Shown here: piece after piece, positions 22,768 to 31,432 of the stretch | Layout: the number at the start of each line of letters is the position of its first letter | Numbering within the stretch: the stretch's first letter is position 1 | Source of the DNA: JBEKZD01 sp050013395 | GTDB lineage: Bacteria; Verrucomicrobiota; Verrucomicrobiia; Palsa-1439 | Direction: 5' to 3' | NCBI GenBank assembly: GCA_050013395.1 | Contig: JBEKFI010000014.1 | Span: 1-34,630, forward strand | DNA: 34,630 bases | The notes under the pieces: generated by a model | The model's input: the letters and a program-made list of their open reading frames with translations, nothing else | Databases searched by the model: none | Told to the model about the DNA's origin: nothing | Made by a program: the position numbers and the translations under genes

Positions 22768-23338
22768 GCCGCACCGGTCACGCTCAGAGCGTGATCGGCG
22801 AGACGCATTTACGCTGATCGAGCTGATCCTGGTGTTGGCGGTCCTGTCGGTTGTGATTGCCCTGGGGGCACCGACGCTGTCGAGGTTCTTTCGCGGGCGG
22901 ACGATCGAGGAAGAAGGGCAAAGGCTCCTGGCCCTGACGCGTTACGGCCAGAGCCGCGCCGTGTCGGAATGTTTGCCGATGGTATTGTGGATGAATCCTG
23001 CGGACGGGACGTATGGGGTGCGGGTGCAGGACGGATACAATGCCGGCGACGCCAAGTCGCAAACGACTTACGGAAGCGGCAATTTGTCAGGAGTCGGGAA
23101 AGACGTGCGCTTTCAGTTGCCGGATCGGCTGCGGTTCGAGTTGGAACAAGGAGGGCGGATACAGAATCAAATGGCCAACATCCGTTTTGCGCCGGATGGC
23201 TCGATCGACGAAAACAGCTTGCATAGGGTGGTGATCCGGCAGGACGACGGCGACTGGACCGCCATCGTGCAATCGGAGAATCAGTTGAACTATGTCATCG
23301 ATCAGAAAACAGATGCTCGGACGACGGTCTCGCGGTAG
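22727..23338 (+). CDS. gspH: minor pseudopilin GspH
   Basis: A 203-residue protein with a GGAGGGGAC ribosome site inside gspG. The prepilin site reads RRDA/FTLIELILVLAVLSVVIALGAP, with Glu at +5 (E32). The usual Gly at -1 is Ala27, which some prepilin peptidases tolerate. The globular part has ALTRYGQSRAVSECLPMVLWMN and IRFAPDGSIDENSLHRVVI, typical of GspH. Its start lies in the last codons of gspG and its end overlaps gspI by 47 nt. Confidence 0.85.
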   Translation: MTSRTGSSPISSARPHRSRSERDRRDAFTLIELILVLAVLSVVIALGAPTLSRFFRGRTIEEEGQRLLALTRYGQSRAVSECLPMVLWMNPADGTYGVRVQDGYNAGDAKSQTTYGSGNLSGVGKDVRFQLPDRLRFELEQGGRIQNQMANIRFAPDGSIDENSLHRVVIRQDDGDWTAIVQSENQLNYVIDQKTDARTTVSR

Positions 23339-23705
23339 CCGCGGATCGCAAGCCGGCTTCACGTTGGCCGAGGTGCTGGCCGCGATGCTTTTCATGGCCA
23401 TTGTCATCCCGGTGGCGATGGAGGGCCTCAGGATCGCCAGCCGCGCCGGTTCGGTTGCCGGACGCAAAGGTGTGGCGGTTCAGTTGGCGGACAGCAAGTT
23501 GAACGAGTTGATTGTAACGGGCCAATGGCGCAACACCGGTCAGGGCGGAACCTTCGGCGAACAGTGGCCGGGATATCGGTGGGCGATAAAAAACGAACTT
23601 TGGAGCGAAGGCGCGATGCGACTCATTACGGTCGAAGTCACGTACCCGGCGCAAAACCAGGAGTACAGCGTGCGGTTGAGCACGTTGGTGCAGGACACGA
23701 TTTAA
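23292..23705 (+). CDS. gspI: minor pseudopilin GspI
   Basis: A 137-residue protein. The prepilin site is SQAG/FTLAEVLAAMLFMAIVIPVAMEGL with Glu at +5 (E27). The 'AEVL' start, the short length and the W-Y-R-W motif (WPGYRWAIKNELW) fit GspI. It forms the tip complex with GspH, J and K. Its stop shares one base with the start of gspJ (TAATG). Confidence 0.85.
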   Translation: MSSIRKQMLGRRSRGSRGSQAGFTLAEVLAAMLFMAIVIPVAMEGLRIASRAGSVAGRKGVAVQLADSKLNELIVTGQWRNTGQGGTFGEQWPGYRWAIKNELWSEGAMRLITVEVTYPAQNQEYSVRLSTLVQDTI

Positions 23706-24427
23706 TGACACACCGAAGCAACAACAGGAAGTATTCAGGCAACCACGGCTTCACCCTGATGGAGCTGCTGATCGCCACCATGATTGCTGCGGTGGTGCTG
23801 GCGGCGATGAATACCGCTTTTTATGCCGCACTGCATTTGAGATCGAGCACGTCAAGCGCTGTCGAGAATAGCATCCCGTTGAATCATGCTGTCTCGATTC
23901 TCAAGGCAGACCTGCGGGGTATTCTCATCACGGGCGGGTTGATGGCTGGTTCCATCGAAAGTCCGGGGACGGAAAACGTCAACAACCAGCCGACCCTGCT
24001 CGATATTTGCACGACGACCGGTGCGATCCATGACGAGCTGCCATGGGGGGATGTGCAAAAGGTTTCCTATCTTTTGAGAAATCCGGTGGGCGTTTCCCGT
24101 CCCGTCGGCCAGGATTTGATCCGCGCCGTCACCCGCAACCTGCTGGCTTCCGTCCAGCCCGACCTTTCGGAGCAGGCCCTCTTGAGCGGCGTCAGCTCCC
24201 TGCAGTTCTCATTCTACGATGGCGCCAATTGGCAGACCACTTGGGATTCGACCACGGCAGCCACGCCGACACCGCGGGCAATCAAGGTCGAGATCGAGTT
24301 CGCCAAGGACGATTCCGGTCGGCAAGGCAGATTGCCGATTGAGATCGTCGTTCCGGTGGTCGCGCAGGAACTTACCAACAGCGTGACGGCGTCCGGGAGC
24401 GCCGTAGGGAGTGGAGGAGGAGGATGA
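23705..24427 (+). CDS. gspJ: minor pseudopilin GspJ
   Basis: 240 residues from the ATG at 23705, which overlaps the gspI stop by one base; the frame is open further upstream inside gspI but lacks a reason to start there. The prepilin site is NHG/FTLMELLIATMIAAVVLAAM with Glu at +5 (E20). The core has SILKADLRGILITGG, VSYLLRNPVGVSRPVG and SLQFSFYDGANWQTTWDS, the typical GspJ order. It ends with a Gly run and overlaps gspK by 4 bp (ATGA). Confidence 0.88.
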   Translation: MTHRSNNRKYSGNHGFTLMELLIATMIAAVVLAAMNTAFYAALHLRSSTSSAVENSIPLNHAVSILKADLRGILITGGLMAGSIESPGTENVNNQPTLLDICTTTGAIHDELPWGDVQKVSYLLRNPVGVSRPVGQDLIRAVTRNLLASVQPDLSEQALLSGVSSLQFSFYDGANWQTTWDSTTAATPTPRAIKVEIEFAKDDSGRQGRLPIEIVVPVVAQELTNSVTASGSAVGSGGGG

Positions 24428-25881
24428 ACACCTTCAATTCCACACTGCATCGAGTCCACAAGAGTGCGTCACGGCGGAGCGCGTCGGTCCTGGTCATTGT
24501 GCTTTGGATTGCCTTTGGCTTGGTGAGCATCGCACTCTATTTCGGGCAGTCGATGCTGTTCAATCTTCACGCCGCCGATAATTATGAAGCCAGTGTCGAG
24601 GCCAACCAAGCCATCGAAGGTGCCGCCCGATACATCAGTTTCGTGCTGACCAATCTACAACAGCAGGTCCAGACGCAGGGCACCAACATGCCGGGCATCC
24701 TGATCATGCCGGGCAACATTCAAGCCTATTCACCGCAGTCGGGCCAGACGCCGTACACCCAAACCTATCAGGGCGAGGAAGTGCCGGTCGGCAACGCGAG
24801 ATTCTGGCTGATCGGAAAAGATACCGGAGGAACTTCGAACATCACCAGTGGCCTGCCGACTTTCGGGCTTGTCGATGAAGCGTCGAAGCTGAACATCAAC
24901 ACGGCCACACTGGACATGCTGGAAGCTCTGCCGTTCATGACGCCTGACGTAGCGGCCTCCATTCTCAACTGGAGAAACTCCGCCGCGAATGTGACCGCCG
25001 GCGGGGCGGAATTGGAGTACGGGATGTTGAACCCGCCTTACACCTGCAAGAACGCTCCGTTCGAGACCATTGACGAACTGAAGCTCGTGATGGGCGTGAC
25101 CACGGACATGTTGTATGGCGCGGACCTCAACCTGAATGGCATTCTCGATCCGAATGAGAACAACCAGAATACCTTTCAGACCGGCGGCAACCTCGACGGC
25201 GGGTTGAACGCCGGGATTCTGGAATACGTCACCGTTTACAGTCGCGAACCCAATATCCAAGCCGATGGCTCGGCCCGCGTCAACATCAGCAGCATCAGCA
25301 GCAGTGGTGCGGGTTCGTTGCGGACGGTGTTGCAGAACGCGCTTAGCGCTCAGCGGGCGAGTCAAATCCTGCAGCAAGCGGGGGTTGGAGTCGGCCCGGG
25401 CGCGACCTTTGGAAGCGCTCTGGAGTTCTACATCCGCAGCGGGATGACTGCCGATGAGTTTGCCCAGGTTGCGGACGCTCTGACGACGACGAACGCCAGT
25501 TATATTGCCGGCTTGATCAATGTGAACACCGCACCTGCCCCGGTGCTGGCTTGTGTGCCCGGTATCGGCGTGGACAATGCGCAGACGCTCGTCACCTATC
25601 GGCAGACGCACCCGGATCAACTGGCAACCGTAGCATGGGTGACCCAGGTTTTGGGAACGACAGCCGCCATCCAGGCCGGCCCGTACATTACGGCGAAGAG
25701 TTATCAATTCACCGCCGATGTCGCCGCCGTCGGCCATTATGGGAGGGGATACCGGCGGACTGTGTTTGTTTTCGACACGAGTGGCGGAGAGCCGCAAATC
25801 ATTTACCGTCGCGACATGACTCAACGGAGTTGGGCGCTCGGCAACGCGCGACAAAAGTGGCAACTGACGAGGAAGATGTGA
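24424..25881 (+). CDS. gspK: minor pseudopilin GspK
   Basis: A 485-residue protein with a GGAGGAGG ribosome site. The N-terminus RRSASVLVIVLWIAFGLVSIALYFGQSM lacks the Glu at +5, as is usual for GspK. The helix-hairpin-helix-like part LVDEASKLNINTATLDMLEALPFMTPDVAASILNWRN and a second ININTAPAPVLACVPGI-type repeat are family hallmarks. It is larger than many GspK proteins. It caps the pseudopilus tip with GspI and GspJ. The stop overlaps gspL by one base (TGATG). Confidence 0.88.
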   Translation: MNTFNSTLHRVHKSASRRSASVLVIVLWIAFGLVSIALYFGQSMLFNLHAADNYEASVEANQAIEGAARYISFVLTNLQQQVQTQGTNMPGILIMPGNIQAYSPQSGQTPYTQTYQGEEVPVGNARFWLIGKDTGGTSNITSGLPTFGLVDEASKLNINTATLDMLEALPFMTPDVAASILNWRNSAANVTAGGAELEYGMLNPPYTCKNAPFETIDELKLVMGVTTDMLYGADLNLNGILDPNENNQNTFQTGGNLDGGLNAGILEYVTVYSREPNIQADGSARVNISSISSSGAGSLRTVLQNALSAQRASQILQQAGVGVGPGATFGSALEFYIRSGMTADEFAQVADALTTTNASYIAGLINVNTAPAPVLACVPGIGVDNAQTLVTYRQTHPDQLATVAWVTQVLGTTAAIQAGPYITAKSYQFTADVAAVGHYGRGYRRTVFVFDTSGGEPQIIYRRDMTQRSWALGNARQKWQLTRKM

Positions 25882-27335
25882 TGGCGCTGGATTTCTTAAA
25901 TCTGCTGAAATCGCGCGGATCGTCCCTGATGGGATTGACGCTGGAGGGGCGGCGACTCGAGGGCGTCGTCCTTCGCCGCGGCAAAGGCGCGCTTGAGGTC
26001 GAGCGGTCATTCGAAATATCGCTCTCGCTGGATCCATTGACCAACGATCCCAAGCTGGTTGGGCAGGAGATTCGCAATCGCCTGGATGAAGCCGGGGTGC
26101 ATACAAGTCAGTGCGCCGTTGGTGTTCCCTTGAATTGGGCGATGACCTTGCAGACGAAATTGCCGGAAATCCCCGACGAAGATGTCACCAGCTTTCTCGG
26201 CATCCAGGCGGAAAAGGGGTTCCCCTACGGACCCGAGGACTTGTCGATTTCGACTTCGCGATACCGCTCCTCGAAGGCCGGGCAATATGCCATGCAGGTC
26301 GCCATTCCCAAGAACTACCTGGCGCGTCTGGAAGAGGTTCTCATCGCCGCCCGGCTTAAACCGGTCCACTTTTCGTTGGTTATTGCCGCGTTGCAGCCGC
26401 CCCGAAGTGAGGGATCGGAAGGCATCCTCGCGCTGGCAGCCGGTGAAAACAATGTTGACCTTCAAGTGACGTGCGGCGGTGGAGTGGTCGCCTTGAGAGC
26501 CTTGCAGGGTGCAATTGAAATGGACGGCGCCAAGCGACAGATCGATACCGATTTGCTCGTCAGGGAAATCAGGCTCACCCTTGGACAACTGCCCAAAGAA
26601 TTCAGCGAGATGATCACCAAAATCAGGGTGTTCGGGCGCTCAGAATGGAGGCAGGCGTTGGCCGATGCGATTGCGCCCAACGTAAAACGTCTGGGCCTGC
26701 AGCTTGAAGTTCGGTCGGCTCTCCAAGCGGACGGAGTTGGCACGGCGGTTCCTGCGCAGGAAAACGCTCCGCCAGCGCTCGTGATGGCAGCGCGGTGCCT
26801 GAACGGGGAGGCTTCCGGTTTTGAGTTCCTGCCTCCCAAGGTAAGCAAGTGGACGGAGTTGACTTCCAAGTTCTCGTCACGCAGAATCCTTTGGGCCGGT
26901 GCTTCGGCAGGAGCGGCCATTGTTTTGTTTGGCGGAGCGTTTCTGGTGCAGTATGTGAGGCTTTCCTTGCTGGAATCACGCTGGCGCGTCATCGAGCCAA
27001 GGGTGACGCAAATCGAGGGGATTCAGGACAATATTCGGAAGTTTCGGCCGTGGTCTATTGATTCGCGCCGCGGATTGGCGATCCTGCGTAAACTCACGGA
27101 AGTGTTTCCCGAAGACGGAGCGGTTACGGCAAAGACGATCGAGATTAGAGACCTTTCTGAAGTCTCGTGTTCCGGCATTGCGCAGGACAACCAGGCTTGG
27201 CTGAAGATGCGCGACCGGCTCCAAGCGGCGAGTCACGTCGGAAATGTACAGTTGCAGTCGATGATCGGCAGCAAGCCGCCGATGCGATTCACCTTTAACT
27301 TCCGCTGGACGGAGGGAGGCAACCGTGAGAATTGA
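25881..27335 (+). CDS. gspL: type II secretion protein GspL (PilM-like cytoplasmic domain)
   Basis: 484 residues from the ATG at 25881. The cytoplasmic part resembles the actin-like PilM/GspL fold (LMGLTLEGRRLEGVVLRRG, AVGVPLNWAMTLQTKLPEIPDEDV, LALAAGENNVDLQVTCGGGVVALRAL). A hydrophobic helix at about 337-358 (LWAGASAGAAIVLFGGAFLVQYV) precedes a periplasmic ferredoxin-like part. GspL couples GspE to GspM. The position between gspK and gspM supports the call. Confidence 0.82.
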   Translation: MALDFLNLLKSRGSSLMGLTLEGRRLEGVVLRRGKGALEVERSFEISLSLDPLTNDPKLVGQEIRNRLDEAGVHTSQCAVGVPLNWAMTLQTKLPEIPDEDVTSFLGIQAEKGFPYGPEDLSISTSRYRSSKAGQYAMQVAIPKNYLARLEEVLIAARLKPVHFSLVIAALQPPRSEGSEGILALAAGENNVDLQVTCGGGVVALRALQGAIEMDGAKRQIDTDLLVREIRLTLGQLPKEFSEMITKIRVFGRSEWRQALADAIAPNVKRLGLQLEVRSALQADGVGTAVPAQENAPPALVMAARCLNGEASGFEFLPPKVSKWTELTSKFSSRRILWAGASAGAAIVLFGGAFLVQYVRLSLLESRWRVIEPRVTQIEGIQDNIRKFRPWSIDSRRGLAILRKLTEVFPEDGAVTAKTIEIRDLSEVSCSGIAQDNQAWLKMRDRLQAASHVGNVQLQSMIGSKPPMRFTFNFRWTEGGNREN

Positions 27336-27858
27336 CAACCGTCAAAAGGTCTTGGCGATTGTTGCGATCAGCGCTGTGGCGGTTCTGGCTGCCGATAGGC
27401 TGCTCATCACACCGTTGACTGGCCTTTGGAGGGAGCGCACCCGCCGGATTTACGAGTTAAGGGACGACCTTGAGAAAGGAACTTCTCTGCTGGCGCGAGA
27501 GCAAGCGATCCGAGACCGATGGGACAGAATGCGGAAGAGTGCGCTGCCCACCGACGTCTCGGCGGCAGAAAGCAAAGTCCTCACGGCCGTGGAACGTTGG
27601 ACAAAAGCGAGTGGGATCACCTTTACCTCCATCAAACCGCAGTGGAAACAGAACGCCGACGATTACAAAACGCTCGAATGCCGGATCGACGCCACTGGAG
27701 ATATGGAGTCCCTCACGCGATTCGTTTACGAACTGGAGCGCGACCCGCTGGCTCTGCGAGTGGAGGATCTCGAACTTGCGGCCCGGGATGATGGGGGGCA
27801 AAAACTTTCGCTGGGAGTCCGTTTCACCGGTCTGGTTCTGACGGGGGAACAAGGATGA
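27325..27858 (+). CDS. gspM: type II secretion protein GspM
   Basis: A 177-residue protein starting with GTG at 27325 behind GGAGGGAGG, inside the last codons of gspL. One N-terminal membrane helix (VLAIVAISAVAVLAADRLLI) is followed by a coiled segment (YELRDDLEKGTSLLAREQAIRDRW) and a ferredoxin-like domain (TFTSIKPQWKQ, DATGDMESLTRFVYELERDPLALRVEDLEL). Size, topology and place after gspL identify it; sequence conservation in this family is low. It overlaps gspC by 4 bp. Confidence 0.75.
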   Translation: MRIDNRQKVLAIVAISAVAVLAADRLLITPLTGLWRERTRRIYELRDDLEKGTSLLAREQAIRDRWDRMRKSALPTDVSAAESKVLTAVERWTKASGITFTSIKPQWKQNADDYKTLECRIDATGDMESLTRFVYELERDPLALRVEDLELAARDDGGQKLSLGVRFTGLVLTGEQG

Positions 27859-28538
27859 ATCCTTCAAGCTGCAAAGAAGCGGCGGGCAACTGGATTGCGT
27901 GGCTTCTGTTCGCGCTCGTACCTGCTTGGGCATTCCTGCCTTCCGTGGCGAATGCGGCGGCCACAAACAGCCCTCCCAATGTGACGGCTACAAACAGTCC
28001 TCCGAAAGCGGTGGCTACGAACAGCCCTCCGTCGGCAGTTTCTTTCGAAACATTCAGAATCATTGCGCAGCGGAACATTTTCAACCCCAACCGCTATGCG
28101 GGAAGGTCGGGCGGCCCGCGCAATCCCCGCCAGATAGCGAGAGCGCCTGGCTTCGCCCTGGTCGGCACCATGATTTACGAAAAGGGAGCTTTCGCCTTTT
28201 TCGATGGGACCGACTCACAATACAAGAAAGTTCTTAAACTATCCGACACCATCGCGGATTACCGAGTTGCCGAAATCGCTCCCAGCTACGTCAAGTTGGA
28301 AACCAGCGGCAACCAGACAACATTGCCCGTGGGGATGCAGATGAAAGAGATCGATGGAAAGTGGGAGTTGACAGAAGGAACAGAATCTCTCGGAAGATCG
28401 TCAGATACCCCAAGCGGTGCGCCCGCTTCTGAAACGACAACCGAGGCGAGTTCAGAAACCAGCTCAGGCGGCGGCAGCGGTGCCGATGCGATCCTGAGAA
28501 GGCTGATGCAACAGCGTGAAAAGGAGTTAGAGAAATGA
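27855..28538 (+). CDS. gspC: GspC-like connector of the type II system
   Basis: A 227-residue protein. An N-terminal hydrophobic helix (WIAWLLFALVPAWAFLPSVANA) is followed by a repeat (TNSPPNVTA, TNSPPKAVA, TNSPPSAVS) and then the HR-like domain: IIAQRNIFNPNRY, GFALVGTMIYEKGAFAFFDG, KVLKLSDTIADYRVAEIAPSYVKLETSG. That is the pattern of the GspC homology region which contacts the secretin N0 domain. No PDZ or coiled-coil C-terminus is visible; instead there is a Ser/Thr-rich tail and a charged helix. It lies directly before the split secretin. The name follows position and the HR-like pattern. Confidence 0.65.
   Translation: MNPSSCKEAAGNWIAWLLFALVPAWAFLPSVANAAATNSPPNVTATNSPPKAVATNSPPSAVSFETFRIIAQRNIFNPNRYAGRSGGPRNPRQIARAPGFALVGTMIYEKGAFAFFDGTDSQYKKVLKLSDTIADYRVAEIAPSYVKLETSGNQTTLPVGMQMKEIDGKWELTEGTESLGRSSDTPSGAPASETTTEASSETSSGGGSGADAILRRLMQQREKELEK
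27963..28043. repeat. three 27-bp tandem units in gspC
   Basis: Units at 27963-27989, 27990-28016 and 28017-28043 encode TNSPPNVTA, TNSPPKAVA and TNSPPSAVS. They form a proline-rich spacer between the membrane helix and the HR-like domain. Confidence 0.8.
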
Positions 28539-30211
28539 ATACCACCAGAATCCATACATTGCTGCTCTGTCTGGCCGTGGGGACAGGGACTTTCGCAGCA
28601 TTCGCCGCCCGGGCTGCTGAGGAGCAAGCGCCGGGCACAACGAACGGCCCTGTTGCCGAGCCGGCAAGCGTTCAGCCGCAAGCTCCCGCTCAACCGGTGG
28701 AGCAGAAACCAGTCGCCATTGAACAGCAGTCTGCTGCGACCAAGGAACCGGGCGAACAACCAGCGACGAACACGGTTGTTTCAGCAACAGCACCGGCCGG
28801 GGTGGAGGGGATTCACCTCAACTTTCGCGGCGCGTCGCTGGAGACGGTGCTGAAGTATCTGAGTGAAGCGACGGATTTCGTCATCAACGTCGCGCCGGGG
28901 ACCGACCTGAAGGCCAGGGTCGATGTGTTGAGCACTCGGCCGCTCAGCAAGGACGAAGCGTACGATCTGCTCAGTACCGTGCTGAATCAGAATAGACTTG
29001 GGATGGTTCGCGAGGGCCGGACACTGACGATTATGAATAAGGATAACGCCGCAACGGCCGACATTCCGGTCACCACAGGCAGGGATGCGGACAAGATTCC
29101 CAGAACCGATGAAATGGTCACGCATATCATCCAAGTCCGCTATGCGAATGCCCTGCAGTTGACCAGTGTCCTGCAACCGCTCCTTCCGTCTTACGCCAAG
29201 CTGACGGCAAACGAAAGCGCCAATGCCCTCGTTCTCACCGCCACGCGGGCCGATGTCCGCAGAATGGTGAGAATCGTCGAAGCACTCGACACCTCCATTT
29301 CCAGCATCTCGACCGTCCGCGTCTTCCCGTTGAAATACGCCGACGCGAAGCAACTGGCCGATACGATCCAGCAATTGTTCCAATCACCTACCAGCCAACA
29401 GAATAATAATGCCATGCAACGGTTTTTCCGCAACCGCGGCGGCGGTGGCGGTGGCTTTGGTGGCGGCCAAGGGGGTGGTCAAGGAGGCAGTGCGGATCCG
29501 TCGCTGGGCACTGGAGACAACGTGGCGCGGCAGGTGGCCTCGCGTGTCGTGGCGGTGGGGGACGACCGCACGAACTCGTTGATCGTCAGCGCACCGGACG
29601 AATACATCCCGACGATTGCACAGTTGGTTCAAGAAGTCGATGTCAGTGCAACTGACGTCACGGAACTGCGCGTGTTCCATCTGGCCAACGCCGATCCCCA
29701 AGAGACGGTCGACCAGCTTGCGCAACTGTTCCCGGATTCGACCAAGAGTGGCCAACAGAATCAACAGTTCCAGTTTGGTGGCGGCAGAGGTGGTCCTGGA
29801 TTCTTCGGCGCCCAAGCCGCCCAAGCGAGCGCCGCGGCCGCCAGCAGCAATCGGATGAAAAAGATGGGCCAAGTGGTTGCGGTCGCGGACAATCGCACCT
29901 CGTCGGTCATCGTCAGCGCGGCGAGCGACTTGATGCCCCAAATCGCCGAGATGATTGCGCAGCTCGACGAGGATGCTTCCAAGAAACAGAATGTGTACGT
30001 CATTCCGCTGGAGAACGCGGAGGTAACGGACGTTTTGCCGGTCCTGCAGGATATGTTTAACAAGAACACCACCACGCGAAACAATGCCAGCCGTACGACC
30101 CAGACCGGTAACAATGCGCTCAGCACTCGAACGCAGAATAACAATCAGAATCAGGGCCGAACGACGACCGGCAGCACTGGGACGCGAACGGGCAGCAGTA
30201 CGGGATTCTAA
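28535..30211 (+). CDS. secretin N-terminal half (GspD-N): N0-N3 plus half of a further N domain
   Basis: A 558-residue protein with a signal peptide (IHTLLLCLAVGTGTFAAFAARA). N0 lies at about 92-168 (GIHLNFRGASLETVLKYLSE). N1 is at 196-253 (THIIQVRYANALQLTSVLQPLL). N2 is at 260-371 and N3 at 377-480; each carries a Gly/Gln/Asn-rich loop. Residues 487-509 (VYVIPLENAEVTDVLPVLQDMF) begin another N-type domain, which then runs into an Asn/Thr/Gly-rich tail and the stop. There is no secretin barrel. The barrel is encoded by the next gene, which begins with the missing second half of that domain. The stop is a real end and not a frameshift: the next gene has its own signal peptide and ribosome site. 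It starts 4 bp inside gspC. Confidence 0.85.
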   Translation: MNTTRIHTLLLCLAVGTGTFAAFAARAAEEQAPGTTNGPVAEPASVQPQAPAQPVEQKPVAIEQQSAATKEPGEQPATNTVVSATAPAGVEGIHLNFRGASLETVLKYLSEATDFVINVAPGTDLKARVDVLSTRPLSKDEAYDLLSTVLNQNRLGMVREGRTLTIMNKDNAATADIPVTTGRDADKIPRTDEMVTHIIQVRYANALQLTSVLQPLLPSYAKLTANESANALVLTATRADVRRMVRIVEALDTSISSISTVRVFPLKYADAKQLADTIQQLFQSPTSQQNNNAMQRFFRNRGGGGGGFGGGQGGGQGGSADPSLGTGDNVARQVASRVVAVGDDRTNSLIVSAPDEYIPTIAQLVQEVDVSATDVTELRVFHLANADPQETVDQLAQLFPDSTKSGQQNQQFQFGGGRGGPGFFGAQAAQASAAAASSNRMKKMGQVVAVADNRTSSVIVSAASDLMPQIAEMIAQLDEDASKKQNVYVIPLENAEVTDVLPVLQDMFNKNTTTRNNASRTTQTGNNALSTRTQNNNQNQGRTTTGSTGTRTGSSTGF

Positions 30212-30253
30212 AATGATCAAGGTGTCTGACAAACAAGACGAAGCGAGGCAAAC

Positions 30254-31432
30254 ATGACTACCAAACGTTCACAGTTGATGAAGATTCTGACCTGCATTCT
30301 CGGTTTCTGCCTGTGCGGCGCGCTTCGAGTATGTGCGCAGGTGCAGCGGGGGACTGGATCGTCAAGCAGTACGAGCCGACCCTACGTCCCGAACGGTACG
30401 ATCGGGGACGCGGTTATTTCCGCGGACACCGACACCAAACAGATCACTGTCATTGCAGACGAGGAGACGGCTCGGTATGTCCGCCAAGTGATCCATGGCT
30501 TGGATCGCCCGAAGCCTCAAGTGCTCATCAAGGTCGTTTTCCTAGAAGTCACATACAATAATACTTCGGATATCGGCATTGAAGGCTCAATCACCCGCAA
30601 ACTCAGTCCTTCGATGACCGGAATGGCATCCAACGTATTCGGGGCTGGATTGATAGGGGCCGTGCCGCCGGGCGCCGGTCTCTACACTATCCTAGGGAAC
30701 GACTTTCAAGCGACCTTGCGGGCGATTTCACAAGCCGGCAAGACCGAGGTCTTGTCCCGCCCGTCCATTCTCACCCGCAACAACCAGCAGGCCACGATCA
30801 ATCTCGGTCAACTGGTTCCGATCATCAGCGGCACACGCATCGACACACAAAACAACCAGATCAACACATTCAACTATCAGACTGTCGGGATCAGTCTGCA
30901 GGTGACACCCTTCATCACCCCGGACGGTATGGTGGAGATGATTCTTACGCCGTCAATTTCCCAGCTTGCAGATAAATCTCAATGGATTCCTACCTCCAGC
31001 GGGCCGGCTGGCACCGTCCTCTCCCCGGTCATTAACTCGCGCTCGGCCGATACAGTAGTGGTGGTTCCAGACGCACAGACGGTTGTCATCGGCGGTTTGA
31101 TGGAGAACAACAAACAGAGCACCGATAGCAAAATCCCCATCTTGGGCGATATCCCGTTGATCGGCAACGCATTCAAGCGACAGATTAAGAATTATACGAA
31201 GACCGAACTCATCATCTTCTTGACCCCGCACATCGTTAATGCACCAGAGCAGTTGGCTGGGTTGTCAGCAAGTGAACGGGCAAACTCGGCATTGACGCCC
31301 AAGGCCTTCACGGAACGGGAACTGGACCGGTTTCTCGACACCGTGCCGGTAAAGGGCGGCGCCTCGCCTACTGGTAATGCTCCCAAGAATAACAACAAGG
31401 CCAATAGCCAACCTTCGAAGAGTCAAAAGTAA
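30254..31432 (+). CDS. secretin C-terminal half (GspD-C): half N domain plus secretin barrel
   Basis: A 392-residue protein. It has its own signal sequence (LMKILTCILGFCLCGALRVCAQ) behind an AGCGAGG ribosome site, 42 nt after GspD-N. Residues 51-86 (DAVISADTDTKQITVIADEETARYVRQVIHGLD) are the second half of an N-type domain. Residues about 88-330 are the secretin domain: QVLIKVVFLEVT, LRAISQAGKTEVLSRPSILTRNNQQATINLGQ, VGISLQVTPFITPDG, DTVVVVPDAQTVVIGGLM, IPILGDIPLIGNAF and TELIIFLTPHIV. A Lys/Asn/Ser-rich tail ends the protein. The barrel would be the outer-membrane channel of the type II system, with its periplasmic ring supplied by the preceding protein. Confidence 0.88.
   Translation: MTTKRSQLMKILTCILGFCLCGALRVCAQVQRGTGSSSSTSRPYVPNGTIGDAVISADTDTKQITVIADEETARYVRQVIHGLDRPKPQVLIKVVFLEVTYNNTSDIGIEGSITRKLSPSMTGMASNVFGAGLIGAVPPGAGLYTILGNDFQATLRAISQAGKTEVLSRPSILTRNNQQATINLGQLVPIISGTRIDTQNNQINTFNYQTVGISLQVTPFITPDGMVEMILTPSISQLADKSQWIPTSSGPAGTVLSPVINSRSADTVVVVPDAQTVVIGGLMENNKQSTDSKIPILGDIPLIGNAFKRQIKNYTKTELIIFLTPHIVNAPEQLAGLSASERANSALTPKAFTERELDRFLDTVPVKGGASPTGNAPKNNNKANSQPSKSQK

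Noticed and set aside
24730..26106. Reverse-strand open frame of 458 codons over gspK and the start of gspL
   Set aside because: It is antisense to genes with clear GspK and GspL features; the product is low-complexity Arg/His-rich with no family pattern.
29384..30232. Reverse-strand open frame over the secretin N-terminal gene
   Set aside because: It is antisense to the N1-N3 domains and is Arg-rich without a recognisable pattern.
30211..30254. Frameshift or nonsense error as the explanation of the split secretin
   Set aside because: The second gene has its own ATG, ribosome site and signal peptide, and the first ends in a low-complexity tail. A simple sequencing error would not create these.
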